A stretch of 64,000 nucleotides of DNA from Bradyrhizobium sp. Ce-3. GTDB taxonomy: Bacteria; Pseudomonadota; Alphaproteobacteria; Rhizobiales; Xanthobacteraceae. The position numbers were made by a program, and so were the translations under genes. Below, one piece after another: positions 1-8,580 of this stretch (position 1 is the first letter of the stretch; each line of letters opens with the position of its first letter). Where the stretch lies: the NCBI RefSeq assembly GCF_022835695.1, contig NZ_BQUV01000005.1, positions 124,001 through 188,000 on the forward strand, given 5' to 3'. Below the pieces are notes generated by a model. That model ran no database searches. It saw only the letters and a program-made list of their open reading frames with translations, and was not told the origin of the DNA.

Positions 1-150
1 CGTTCCGCTTTGCGTCTGCTGGAGCGAGATGGTTCCACTCAACCGGTCAATCTTGGTGACTATTCCGGTCATGGGTTGCTGGGCCAAAGCCGCTGTGGTG
101 ATCAGGCTCGCGGCGGCGAGGCTGGTCATGACGATCTTGGCTGCTCTCAT
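1..150 (-). CDS. CusF-like periplasmic metal-binding protein (partial)
   Basis: This is the N-terminal 50 residues of a leftward gene cut by the window edge. It begins with a clear signal peptide (MRAAKIVMTSLAAASLITTAALA) and continues QQPMTGIVTKIDRLSGTISL. That MTG-V-KID---GTI-L pattern is typical of small CusF-type copper/silver-binding beta-barrel proteins (family knowledge). The rest of the domain, including any metal-binding Met and Trp residues, is outside the window, so function cannot be confirmed. The start is the ATG at 148-150. Confidence 0.5.
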   Translation of the reverse strand, partial: MRAAKIVMTSLAAASLITTAALAQQPMTGIVTKIDRLSGTISLQQTQSGT

Positions 151-278
151 CGAGGTCTCCCAACTTCAGATACAGTTGAAGACAACGAGCGGGGAGCGCA
201 GTTTGTTCCGGACCCGCGCGGCCCGGGGAACGCTTTACGAGGCGCGTTAATGATCGCCGGGGCGATCGGTCGCAGGCC

Positions 279-896
279 TCAATCCAGCTCCTGCTGGATG
301 GTGCGGCCCAGCGCGAACAGGCGCTGATCGATCGCGGTCGGCACCTCGCAGACGAACTTCACCACGCGCCCGCGGTCCTCGAAGATCCGCGTCTCCCAGA
401 CCAGCTGATTGCCGAGCTCATCGACCTTGGCCTGGTCCGGCGGCGTGGCGTCCTGCAGCGCCTGCAGCTTGATCGTATCGTCACGGATCTTCTCCGCGGC
501 TTCACGCTGCTTGCGCATCACGCGCTCCAGCCCGTTCATGACCGAGGCCCGCTGCCCGTTGAGCGTATCGAACAGGCCCGCAAACAGCAGCTTTCCCGCA
601 TTGGCCTTGTCGGCCGCCGAGGCCTGCAGGAACTCGGTGATCTGCTTCTGCGCATCCTCGAGCGGAACGCGGCGCGCCGCGAGCCGGGTGGCGAGTGCGC
701 TGATCTTCGGATCGTCCCTCCATTTGGTCTCGGCGTCGCCAAGCGGCGGCCCGGCCCAGACCGCGGCAAGCGAGATATCCGGCACCTTGGCCTGCTGGCA
801 GGGCCAGTCCGGATAGCGCGGGTCCGCAGCCGATGCGATCTGGCTCGACAGAACCATTGCAAGCAGCGCACCCAGTCCTGTTCGCCAGCCCATCAT
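279..896 (-). CDS. exported hypothetical protein, last gene of the PQQ-associated ABC run
   Basis: A 205-residue protein I do not recognise as a named family. It has an N-terminal signal peptide (about residues 1-23, ending ASA), then a mature part starting ADPRYPDWPC. Residues about 110-165 are charged and heptad-like, suggesting a coiled coil. One Cys lies near each end of the mature chain (WPC and KFVCEV), which could form a disulfide. The start codon overlaps the stop of the upstream ABC permease gene (ATGA), so it is probably co-translated with the transporter and is likely a periplasmic accessory. An open frame extends further upstream, but only the ATG at 896 gives a signal peptide. 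Confidence 0.75.
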   Translation of the reverse strand: MMGWRTGLGALLAMVLSSQIASAADPRYPDWPCQQAKVPDISLAAVWAGPPLGDAETKWRDDPKISALATRLAARRVPLEDAQKQITEFLQASAADKANAGKLLFAGLFDTLNGQRASVMNGLERVMRKQREAAEKIRDDTIKLQALQDATPPDQAKVDELGNQLVWETRIFEDRGRVVKFVCEVPTAIDQRLFALGRTIQQELD

Positions 897-1741
897 GCCT
901 CGCCTCCGCCCGGTCCACGGCGCACCAGGCCGCGCGATGGATCGTAAGCCAGGATCGCGCCGATCATGAACACCACCGTGCAGCCGCCGACCACCGCGAG
1001 CGAAACCCAGTTCATCTTGCCGTAGAGCGCAAACCGGATCAGCTCCACCGCATGGGTGAACGGATTGCACTGGCAGACATAATACAGCATCGGGCTGCCT
1101 TCCTGCACGCGCCACAGCGGGTAGAGCGCCGACGATGCAAAGAACATCGGGAAGATGACAAAGTTCATCACGCCGGCGAAGTTTTCGAGCTGCTTGATGC
1201 TGGCCGAGATCAGCATGCCCAGTGCGCCGAGCATCAGACCCGACAGCACCAGCGCCGGAAGCACCGTGAGGTAGCCGATGGTCGGCGGCGTGATGTCCCA
1301 GAACCACGCGATCAGCAGGAAGGCGTAGACCTGCAGCAGCGACACCGCCGTGCCGGCGAGCAGTTTGCAGAACAGCAGATAGCCGCGCGGCAGCGGGCTG
1401 ACCAGCAGCGTGCGCATGTTGCCCATCTCGCGGTCATAGACCATCGACAGCGAGGATTGCATGCCGTTGAACAGCTGGATCATCGCCATAAGTCCGGGCG
1501 CGATATAGACCTCGTAGAGGATGTAGGTCTCGTAGGGCGGGATGATCGAGATGCCGAGCACCTGACGGAAGCCGGCCGCGAAGATGAACAGCCAGACCAG
1601 CGGCCTGACCAGCGCCGAGACGAAGCGCTCGCGCTGATGCAGGAAGCGCAGCGCTTCGCGCCACACGATACCGTTCAGACAGACGATGTATTCCGACACC
1701 GAGAAGCCGCTTCGTTCAGGCGTGGCCGTCGTGCTGCTCAT
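893..1741 (-). CDS. ABC-2 type transporter permease, PQQ-alcohol-dehydrogenase-associated
   Basis: A 282-residue membrane protein of the ABC-2 permease class with about six hydrophobic segments. It resembles the permeases placed next to quinoprotein alcohol dehydrogenase genes (the PedC-type family). It would form the membrane channel of a transporter with the ATPase encoded just upstream, with which it overlaps by ATGA. The direction is probably export, because ABC-2 permeases usually serve exporters; the substrate is unknown. The C-terminus reads DPSRGLVRRGPGGGEA. The order binding protein, beta-propeller, ATPase, permease, exported protein points to one leftward operon. Confidence 0.85.
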   Translation of the reverse strand: MSSTTATPERSGFSVSEYIVCLNGIVWREALRFLHQRERFVSALVRPLVWLFIFAAGFRQVLGISIIPPYETYILYEVYIAPGLMAMIQLFNGMQSSLSMVYDREMGNMRTLLVSPLPRGYLLFCKLLAGTAVSLLQVYAFLLIAWFWDITPPTIGYLTVLPALVLSGLMLGALGMLISASIKQLENFAGVMNFVIFPMFFASSALYPLWRVQEGSPMLYYVCQCNPFTHAVELIRFALYGKMNWVSLAVVGGCTVVFMIGAILAYDPSRGLVRRGPGGGEA

Positions 1742-2559
1742 GTTGGCGGTTTTCCGGTGAGGGTTGCCGTTCCGGTCAGGCGCATGAACGCAGTGTTGAC
1801 GTCCTGGGCACCGGCGTCGGCGATGACGCGCGACATCGGCCCGTGCGCCAGCATTCGGCCCTGATGCAGCACGACGAGGTCGTCGCCCGGCATGATCTCG
1901 TCGAACAGATGCGTCGCCCAGAGCACGCCGATGCCCTGTTCGGTGACGAGTTGGCGGACATGGTCGAGAATGTCGGCGCGCGCCTTGACGTCGAGCCCGA
2001 CGGTGGCCTCGTCGAGCAGCAACAGCCTGGGACGGTGCAGCAGCGCACGGGCGATCTCGAGCCGCCGCATCTGGCCGCCCGAGAGATCGCGCACCTTGCT
2101 GGCGGCGCGATCGGCAAGCCCGATGCGGCCGAGTACCTCGGCGCTGCGCAGCCGCGCCTCGCGCCTGGAGATGCCGTGCAGCGCAGCGTGATACAGCAGG
2201 TTCTGCGTCAGCGAGAGATCGAGATCGAGCGTGCGCGGCTGGAACACGACGCCCATCAGCCGCAGCGCTTCACCGGGCGTCCGGCTGATGTCATGGCCGA
2301 AGATCTTGATCTGGCCGTTCTGGATGCCGAACAGCCGCGTCACCAGCGAGAACAGCGTGCTCTTGCCGGCGCCATTGAGGCCTAGCAATGCGGTGAAGCT
2401 CGCCGGCTGAACCGTAAAGTTGACGTCGATCAGGGCGCGGCGCGGACCGTAGCTATGGCTGACATTGCCGATCGACAGCGCCGGCTGCACGGCCGCGGCC
2501 GCTCCGGGGCCTGTGCTCGGCGAGGGCGGGCTTGCGATATGGGCGTCGGTTGCGGTCAT
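1738..2559 (-). CDS. ABC transporter ATP-binding protein, PQQ-alcohol-dehydrogenase system
   Basis: A 273-residue ABC ATPase. Visible motifs are Walker A (GLNGAGKST), the Q-loop (VVFQPRTLDLDLSLTQN), the signature LSGGQMRR, Walker B (LLLLDEATVGLD) and the H-loop (WATHLFDE). The DLDLSLTQNLLYHAALHGIS stretch resembles the ATPases found with PQQ-dependent alcohol dehydrogenases. The chosen start, MTATDAH at 2559, overlaps the stop of the beta-propeller gene (ATGA); the longer upstream frame is only read-through of that gene. It pairs with the ABC-2 permease downstream. The transported molecule is not known. Confidence 0.88.
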   Translation of the reverse strand: MTATDAHIASPPSPSTGPGAAAAVQPALSIGNVSHSYGPRRALIDVNFTVQPASFTALLGLNGAGKSTLFSLVTRLFGIQNGQIKIFGHDISRTPGEALRLMGVVFQPRTLDLDLSLTQNLLYHAALHGISRREARLRSAEVLGRIGLADRAASKVRDLSGGQMRRLEIARALLHRPRLLLLDEATVGLDVKARADILDHVRQLVTEQGIGVLWATHLFDEIMPGDDLVVLHQGRMLAHGPMSRVIADAGAQDVNTAFMRLTGTATLTGKPPT

Positions 2560-3524
2560 GGCTGCGCGATCGTGATCCCCCAGGGCAGTTCGCCGACCTG
2601 AATGGTCTTGATCACCTTCTGGGATGCGACGTCGATCACCGAGACGTCGTTCGACACGCCGTTGGTGACCATCAGGTATTTCTCGTCCGGCGTGAAATCC
2701 ATGTGCCAGACCCGTTGTCCGACCAAGAGATATTTGAGGACCTTGTGGGTCGCGCCGTCGACGACGGCGACGCGGTTGGCGGGGCCGAGCGCGATGAAGG
2801 CGGTCTTGCTGTCCTTGGTCATGCCAATGCCGACCGGCTGGATCGCCTCGCTGCGCAGGCCGGGAATCTCGAAAGTGATCTTGCCGGTCACCTCGCGCTT
2901 GACCGGGTCGATGATCGACACCGTGCCGCCGATCTCGGATGAGACCCACAATTCGGAGCCGTCACGCTTGAACTGGGCGAAGCGCGGCCGCGAATCGACC
3001 AGCACATTGGCGACGATCTGGCGCGTCGTGGTGTCGATGAAGTGCGCCATGTTGGTGGTTTCGGAGGTGTTGATCAGGATCTTGCCGTCCGGGCTGATCG
3101 TCATGCCCTCGGGTTCGACACCGACCTGGATGTCGCCGATCCGGGCGCGCTTCTCGAGATCGATCACGGTGACCGTGTTGTCGTTCTCGTTCGCGACATA
3201 CATGGTCTTGCCGGCGGCGTCCTGGGTGAACAATTCGGGATCGGGACCGGAGGGCAGGGTGTCGACGATCTCCTGGGTCTTGGTGTCGATCACCTGGATC
3301 GTGTCGTCGTCGCCGACCGCGACCATCACGAATTTGCCGTCGCGCGAGAACTCGATGCCGCGCGGCCGCTGGCCGACCTTGATGGTTTTGGTCACCGTCC
3401 AGCTGTCGGTGTCGATCACGGTGACGGTATTGCCTTTCTCGTTGGAGACGTAGGCAACGAAGGCGGACGCCGGTGTCGCGGCAAGCCAAACGAGCATCCC
3501 GGTCAACAGACAGCGGCGCCACAT
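2556..3524 (-). CDS. PQQ-dependent catabolism-associated YVTN beta-propeller protein
   Basis: An exported beta-propeller of about 322 residues. After the signal peptide (MWRRCLLTGMLVWLAATPASA) there are repeated blade motifs such as AYVSNEKGNTVTVIDTDSW, YVANENDNTVTVIDLEK and VTNGVSNDVSVIDVASQ, about seven in all. This matches periplasmic YVTN/NHL-type propellers encoded next to PQQ alcohol dehydrogenases. It may bind a substrate or organise the transporter in the periplasm (inference). GGGAG directly abuts an ATG at 3533, so I prefer the in-frame ATG at 3524, which leaves 9 nt of spacing; 3533 is the alternative. Confidence 0.85.
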   Translation of the reverse strand: MWRRCLLTGMLVWLAATPASAFVAYVSNEKGNTVTVIDTDSWTVTKTIKVGQRPRGIEFSRDGKFVMVAVGDDDTIQVIDTKTQEIVDTLPSGPDPELFTQDAAGKTMYVANENDNTVTVIDLEKRARIGDIQVGVEPEGMTISPDGKILINTSETTNMAHFIDTTTRQIVANVLVDSRPRFAQFKRDGSELWVSSEIGGTVSIIDPVKREVTGKITFEIPGLRSEAIQPVGIGMTKDSKTAFIALGPANRVAVVDGATHKVLKYLLVGQRVWHMDFTPDEKYLMVTNGVSNDVSVIDVASQKVIKTIQVGELPWGITIAQP

Positions 3525-3538
3525 GCGTTTCATCTCCC

Positions 3539-4720
3539 TCACTGCAGCTTGCACTTCGTTTCAGGCCGGTCAACACCGAGCGTGTCGAGTTCGGAGACCT
3601 GATGCAGGAAACCTTCCTGCGGCGAGACCGAAACGACCATACGACCATCGGCCAGCAGGATCGGCTGGCGCAGCTGCAGATTCCAGTCGCGCAGGGTCAA
3701 CCGCGTGCCCTTGAAGGCGGCGATCGAGAAATCCTTGCTCTTGAGGAAGGCGATGACCTTCTTGGGATCCCCCGAATTGGTCCGCGACGTGGCTTCCCCG
3801 ATCATGCGCGCCGCCGTCCAGGCCTGCATGTCGAGCGCCGTCATGCGGCGCATGTTCAGCTTGACGAAGCGGTTCTGGATCTGCACGGCACCCCATTGGT
3901 CATGCGCCGCGTCCCAGCTGGTCGGCACCAGGCCGGCCGAGCCCGCGACGGGCCGCGGGTCCCAGGTCCGGTACGGCAGGTAGTTCGCGAACACCTCGCT
4001 CTCGTCAGCGGCAACCAGCACGTCGTAAGCCGGCGCCTGCTGCGTGAAAACCGGCATCTGGCGCTGAATCAATGTCACGCCAGAGTCGGTGCGGCGCGCG
4101 CCGCCGGTGTCCTCGAAGGTTCTTTCCTGGACGATCTTGGCGCCGAAGCGCGTCGCGGCGCGTCGCAGCGCATCGGCGTAGAGCTTGTCCTGATCGTGCG
4201 AACCTGCCACCAGCAGCCAGCGCTTCCACTGCTTCCACACCAGATACTGACCGAGCGCATCGGCCAGCATCGAGCGGGTCGGCGCGATGTGGATGACGTT
4301 GGCACGGCAGTCCTGCTCGCGCAGCCGATCGTCGATCGCGCCGGCATTCAGCAGCACGGTGCCGCGGTCGCGCAGCGCGTCGGCGACCTTGAGCAGGGCG
4401 TCGGCAGGCAGGTCGGTGATGATGTAGTCGTTATGGCCAGCGAGATCGGTTGCGATCTTGACGACATCGTCGCTGTCCTTGACCTTGACCTCGTCGAGCA
4501 CGAAGCGCTGGTTGAGGAATTTCCCCGTCGTGTTGTTGTCCTCGATCGCAAGCCGGGCGCCGGCGATGCCGTCATTGTCGGCCGGCTGCTCGACCAGAGA
4601 AAGCGTCGATTTGATCCCGGCATGGCCGAGATAGCCGATGTGGATCTCGACGGGATCAGCCGCCAGCGCTCCGGTCGCCATCATGCTGAGCGCGATCGTG
4701 CCGATCAGCCATCGGAACAT
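3539..4720 (-). CDS. ABC transporter substrate-binding protein, PQQ-alcohol-dehydrogenase type
   Basis: A 393-residue periplasmic binding protein of the Leu/Ile/Val-binding (type I) fold. The signal peptide is MFRWLIGTIALSMMATGALA, followed by DPVEIHIGYLGHAG. It fits the family encoded with quinoprotein alcohol dehydrogenases rather than amino-acid uptake, because no Liv-type permeases are nearby. The start has a strong ribosome-binding site (GGGAGGAG) a few bases upstream. It is the first gene of the leftward run with the propeller, ATPase and permease. Pairing a binding protein with an ABC-2 permease is unusual but typical of this cluster type. The ligand is unknown. Confidence 0.82.
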   Translation of the reverse strand: MFRWLIGTIALSMMATGALAADPVEIHIGYLGHAGIKSTLSLVEQPADNDGIAGARLAIEDNNTTGKFLNQRFVLDEVKVKDSDDVVKIATDLAGHNDYIITDLPADALLKVADALRDRGTVLLNAGAIDDRLREQDCRANVIHIAPTRSMLADALGQYLVWKQWKRWLLVAGSHDQDKLYADALRRAATRFGAKIVQERTFEDTGGARRTDSGVTLIQRQMPVFTQQAPAYDVLVAADESEVFANYLPYRTWDPRPVAGSAGLVPTSWDAAHDQWGAVQIQNRFVKLNMRRMTALDMQAWTAARMIGEATSRTNSGDPKKVIAFLKSKDFSIAAFKGTRLTLRDWNLQLRQPILLADGRMVVSVSPQEGFLHQVSELDTLGVDRPETKCKLQ

Positions 4721-4874
4721 AACTCCTCCCGCAGTCTTTCTTCACTCGGCACGGCATTGTCGCACCATGCGTTGACGTGCAAGATGACCGAATTGGCCTG
4801 GCTTGCAACCCCGCTTTTTGTCGTTGCGAGGTTACAAATTTCGATTGGTTCACAATCATGAGAACAGGATCTGC

Positions 4875-5393
4875 ATGAGAACAGCGTTTGCGTTCGTCCT
4901 ATCTTTGCTGGCGATGTCTGCGGGGGCCGTGCGTGCCGAACCGCCCAAGCTCGCGGTGTTCGACCTCGAGATGATCGACACCAGCCTGCAAGGGGAGGTG
5001 AACGGGCCGCGGACCGACGAGCAGGCGCGGCTGCTCCGGGCCGGTGATCAGGTACGCAAGGAGCTTGCGGACTCCGGCAAGTTCCGCGTGCTCGATATCG
5101 CGCCCGTCAATGCTGCGGCGCACGGCAGCAATCTTCAGGCCTGCGGCGGATGCGACGTGAAACTGGCCGGCGAACTCGGCGCCGATCTCGCGATGACCGG
5201 CGTGGTGCAGAAGGTCTCCAACCTGATCCTCAACATCAATCTCTATCTGCGCGACGTGCATAGCGGGCAGTTGGTGGCGGCAGCGAGCGCCGACATGCGC
5301 GGCAATACCGACGAATCCTGGTCGCGTGCCACCGACTATCTCGTGCGCAACCGCCTGCTCGCGCCGAACTACGGCGCGCCGCAGGCACGATGA
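4875..5393 (+). CDS. exported DUF3280/DUF2380-like protein
   Basis: A 172-residue exported protein. The signal peptide ends SAGAVRA, and the mature chain starts EPPKLAVFDLEMIDTSLQGE. The pattern KLAVFDLEMID, then ADLAMTGVVQKVSNLILNINLYLRDVHSGQ, matches alphaproteobacterial DUF3280/DUF2380 proteins, which resemble the alpha/beta domain of outer-membrane assembly proteins. A CGGC pair lies mid-protein (LQACGGCDVK). Function is unknown. It stands divergently from the PQQ-associated operon, with start codons about 155 bp apart, so the two may share a promoter region. The ATG at 4875 is chosen because it gives the signal peptide. Confidence 0.75.
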   Translation: MRTAFAFVLSLLAMSAGAVRAEPPKLAVFDLEMIDTSLQGEVNGPRTDEQARLLRAGDQVRKELADSGKFRVLDIAPVNAAAHGSNLQACGGCDVKLAGELGADLAMTGVVQKVSNLILNINLYLRDVHSGQLVAAASADMRGNTDESWSRATDYLVRNRLLAPNYGAPQAR

Positions 5394-5426
5394 GCGACGG
5401 GGATTTGGGAGATTTCTGAATATTAG

Positions 5427-5535
5427 AAGAGTGCGCCTGAGTTGCCCGACGTGTCAAGTCGTCTGGTCGAACGCCACCGCCGGCTACTTTGCATGGGGTT
5501 GTTTTCGACATTTTGGTTTCACGCCGCTTCGGCGC
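5427..5535. repeat. dispersed intergenic repeat, Bradyrhizobium type
   Basis: The gap between two convergent genes contains a block including TTGCCCGACGTGTCAAGTCG and CTACTTTGCATGGGGTTGTT. I recall this combination as a frequent intergenic repeat in Bradyrhizobium genomes. It has no coding potential and occurs once in this window, so the call rests on memory of the family rather than on copies seen here. Confidence 0.4.
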
Positions 5536-5543
5536 GGGAAGTA

Positions 5544-6389
5544 TCACGCCTTCAGCCGCGCGGCGTGCCAGCGCAGATGATCGGCCATGAAGGTCGAGAT
5601 GAAGTAGTAGCTGTGGTCGTAGCCCGGCTGACGCCGCAAGGTGAGGGGGATGTTGGCCTTCTCGCAGGCAGCCTTCAGGAGGTCGGGCCGCAGCTGTTCG
5701 GCGAGAAACCCGTCAGCGTCGCCGTAATCGACCAGCAGGTCGGAGAAGCGGGCGCCATCCTCGATCAGCGCGACCGCGTCGTGCTTGCGCCACGCCTGCT
5801 TGTTGCCGCCGAGATAGCCGCCGAGCGCCTTGTTGCCCCACGGCACCTGCGACGGCGCCACGATCGGTGCAAACGCACTCGCCGCGCGATACCGATCGGG
5901 ATAACGCAGCGCCACCGTCAGCGCGCCATGGCCGCCCATGGAGTGACCGAGGATCGATTGCCGTGCCGTGTCGACCGGGAATTGCTCGGCGATCAGTTTC
6001 GGCAGTTCCTCGGTGACGTAGCTCCACATCCGGTAATTGGTCGCGAACGGTGGCTCGGTCGCATCGACATAGAAGCCGGCGCCAAGGCCGAAATCGTAGG
6101 AATTGGCGGGATCGCCGGGGACGCCTTCGCCGCGCGGGCTGGTGTCGGGCGCGACGAAGATCAGGCCGAGCTCGGCGCAGGCCTGCCGGAATTCACCCTT
6201 CTCGGTGACGTTGGCGTGGGTGCAGGTCAGGCCCGACAAATAGGTCACGACCGGCAATTTGGCGCCGGCCGCGTGCTCCGGGACGAACACCGAGAACGTC
6301 ATGTCGGTCTTGGTCTCGCGGCTCGGATGCCGGTAGACGCCTTGCGTGCCGCCATGCGACTTGTTCTGGGAAACCGTCTGCATTGCCAT
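5544..6389 (-). CDS. fghA: S-formylglutathione hydrolase
   Basis: A 281-residue cytoplasmic serine hydrolase of the esterase D family. It cleaves S-formylglutathione to formate and glutathione, the third step of glutathione-dependent formaldehyde oxidation. The nucleophile is Ser150 in GHSMGGHGA. The N-terminal SHGGTQGVYRH and the TYLSGLTCTHANVTEK stretch are typical of the family. It works with frmA and gfa at 12865-14571, although it is encoded leftward about 6.5 kb away. The start is ATG 6389 or ATG 6383; GAGG lies 3 or 9 nt upstream respectively, so the second is also plausible. Confidence 0.95.
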   Translation of the reverse strand: MAMQTVSQNKSHGGTQGVYRHPSRETKTDMTFSVFVPEHAAGAKLPVVTYLSGLTCTHANVTEKGEFRQACAELGLIFVAPDTSPRGEGVPGDPANSYDFGLGAGFYVDATEPPFATNYRMWSYVTEELPKLIAEQFPVDTARQSILGHSMGGHGALTVALRYPDRYRAASAFAPIVAPSQVPWGNKALGGYLGGNKQAWRKHDAVALIEDGARFSDLLVDYGDADGFLAEQLRPDLLKAACEKANIPLTLRRQPGYDHSYYFISTFMADHLRWHAARLKA

Positions 6390-6413
6390 GTTCCTCTGTG
6401 TTGGAGTGCTGCG

Positions 6414-7034
6414 TCAGGCGACGCCACTCTCGATCGCCAGGCGCACCAGCTCGGCCGAGGTGCGCACGCCAAGCTTCTGGCGCATGATCGATGACGTGTT
6501 CGCGACCGTCTTGTATGACGAATGCACCAGCCAGGCGATCTCCGACAGGCTCTTGCCGGAACTGAGCAGGCGCAGGATCTCCATCTCGCGCGAGGTGAGC
6601 CTGGAGAGCGGATTTTGCGCAAAGCCCGGCCGTGCGAAGGCGACATTACGCGCGATCGCGGGCGGCAGATAGACGCCGCCATTGCCGACCTCGCGCACCG
6701 CCTCCACCAGATCATTGGGATCGCCGGTCTTGGAGACGTAGCCTTTGGCGCCGATGTCGATGGCGCGCGCGGCGAACACCGGGTCGTCGTTCATGCTGAA
6801 CATGATGAGGCGCGCGGATGCATCGCGCGTCAGGATACGGCGCGCCAGCTCGAAGCCCGATACGGTCGGCAGATTGATGTCGATCACGCAGAGATCGGGC
6901 TTTTCCGCGACGAACGCGCGCTCGCCGCTTTCGGCATCGGCGGCTTCGAGCAGGGTGATCTCGGGATCGTCGGCGAACACGGTGCGGCAGCCCGAGGCAA
7001 CGATGGGATGATCATCAACGATCAGAATGCGCAT
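6414..7034 (-). CDS. LuxR/NarL-family response regulator
   Basis: A 206-residue response regulator. The receiver domain occupies residues 1-120, with acidic residues DD7-8, phosphoacceptor Asp52 (CVIDINLP) and Lys102 in KGYVSKT. The C-terminal LuxR-type helix-turn-helix (SRLTSREMEILRLLSSGKSLSEIA) covers residues about 140-200. The gene is divergent from a HisKA_3 sensor kinase gene, with about 180 bp between the starts, so the two almost certainly form one two-component system. Its place between fghA and the xoxF operon suggests control of C1 metabolism (inference). Confidence 0.88.
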   Translation of the reverse strand: MRILIVDDHPIVASGCRTVFADDPEITLLEAADAESGERAFVAEKPDLCVIDINLPTVSGFELARRILTRDASARLIMFSMNDDPVFAARAIDIGAKGYVSKTGDPNDLVEAVREVGNGGVYLPPAIARNVAFARPGFAQNPLSRLTSREMEILRLLSSGKSLSEIAWLVHSSYKTVANTSSIMRQKLGVRTSAELVRLAIESGVA

Positions 7035-7215
7035 GGCGTTGTTCCGGCGACCTGCTTCGATTCACTCGTCATCACATCGGCTTGCACGAAGAACACCTCG
7101 GTTCCGACCGGTTGTGCACCACGCACGGGATTGCGATAGGGTGCGATTAGATAGCCGGGCAAATTTGGCTGTCAACGATCCTCTCGGAGGAGGGATCGCG
7201 GTCGGGGGCAACGTC

Positions 7216-8580
7216 ATGTGGCAAAAGCTATCCTTGCGCGCACGGATCAACCTGCTGCTGGCGCTGATATTGGCACTTGGGCTCGGCATCAATATTGCGC
7301 GGCTCGTGCTCGAGGCGGGGCCGCGCGTCCAGGCCGAGGACCAGAGCGTCATCCGGCTGGCGCGCGAGTTCGTCGCGACGATCGTGGCCGATCTCGACGA
7401 AGCGCCCGATCCCGATGCGCGGCTCGATCAGATCGTCCAGGACCTGAGCCGGCTGCGCCATGTCAGCATCACGCGGCAGGATGGCGCGAGCGCAAAATCG
7501 GCCGAGCGCCCCGAGGGGGACGGCGATACGCGTGCCCCGCCCGAATGGTTCGTCGCGCTCGTACATCCCGAGCAGACCTCGGTGCGGGTGCCGATCTCGG
7601 TGCACGGCAAGCCGCAATCGCTTCTCATCACCTCGCATCCCGACGATGAAATCGCCGAAATCTGGGACGGCATCGTCACCCAGCTCGAGGTCGGCTCCGC
7701 GATCGCGGTGGCGCTGCTCCTGGTCACGATGCTGGTGGTAGGCCGCGCGCTGGCGCCGCTGGAGGCGCTGTCGCAGGCCATGACCGGCATCGAGGCCGGG
7801 AATTACGATGCTCGCGTCGAGCCCGGCGGATCGCCGGAACTGGCGGCAATCTGTGCCAAACTGAACCACCTGGCGGCGACGCTCGGCGAGGCGGTGGACA
7901 GCAAGCGGCAACTCGCCGAGCGTGCGGTCTCGCTGCAGGATTCCGAGCGCAAGGAGATCGCACGCGAGTTGCACGATGAGTTCGGGCCCTATCTGTTCGC
8001 GCTGCGCGCGCATGCCGGCGCGCTGACCCGGCTGTCGGAGGTCGAGACGCCCGACCGGTCTGCGCTGCGCAAGCACGGCAACGCCATCCTGGAGCAGGTC
8101 AACGCGCTGCAGCAGTTCACCCGCCGCATCCTGGAGCGATTGCGGCCGGTGGGATTGGCCGAACTCGGGCTGGCCGAGGCGCTCGGCGCGCTGGTACGGC
8201 TGTGGAGCGAAACGCACCCGGAAGTCGAGATCGAGAGCCGCATATCGCCCGATCTCGGCGTCACCGGCGAAATGGCCGACCTGACGATCTATCGCATCGT
8301 CCAGGAAGCGCTCACCAATGTGTTTCGACACGCCGGTGCAACGGCGGTCGATATCACGATCGAACCTGCGGAGCGGCAGGCCGGCATGCGCGGCAGCCGC
8401 GGCTGCGCGCTGGTGCGGGTCCGCGACAACGGCCGCGGCCTGCTCGCCGAACACCGGCTTGGCCGCGGTTTGACCGGCATGCAGGAACGCATCCTCGCGC
8501 TTGGCGGCACGCTCAGGATCAATTCCGGCGACGATGGCGTGACGGTCGAGGCGCTGGTGCCGAAGGCCACGCGGGCCTAA
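7216..8580 (+). CDS. HisKA_3-type sensor histidine kinase
   Basis: A 454-residue membrane sensor kinase. TM1 lies near residues 12-30 and TM2 near 155-178, bracketing a periplasmic domain of about 120 residues. A HAMP segment follows (ALAPLEALSQAMTGIEAGNYDARV). The dimerisation/phosphoacceptor helix carries His253 (ERKEIARELHDEFGP), and the HATPase domain has the N box (VQEALTNVFRHAGAT) and G box (GRGLTGMQER). It probably phosphorylates the divergent NarL-type regulator. The start MWQKLSLRARINLLLA at 7216 is preferred because GGGGGCAACGTC precedes it; the longer upstream frame is Arg-rich and not membrane-like. Confidence 0.88.
   Translation: MWQKLSLRARINLLLALILALGLGINIARLVLEAGPRVQAEDQSVIRLAREFVATIVADLDEAPDPDARLDQIVQDLSRLRHVSITRQDGASAKSAERPEGDGDTRAPPEWFVALVHPEQTSVRVPISVHGKPQSLLITSHPDDEIAEIWDGIVTQLEVGSAIAVALLLVTMLVVGRALAPLEALSQAMTGIEAGNYDARVEPGGSPELAAICAKLNHLAATLGEAVDSKRQLAERAVSLQDSERKEIARELHDEFGPYLFALRAHAGALTRLSEVETPDRSALRKHGNAILEQVNALQQFTRRILERLRPVGLAELGLAEALGALVRLWSETHPEVEIESRISPDLGVTGEMADLTIYRIVQEALTNVFRHAGATAVDITIEPAERQAGMRGSRGCALVRVRDNGRGLLAEHRLGRGLTGMQERILALGGTLRINSGDDGVTVEALVPKATRA

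Noticed and set aside
833-1864. 343-codon plus-strand frame over the ABC-2 permease
   Set aside because: It is antisense to the permease and has an Arg/His/Gln-rich composition without membrane or catalytic features.
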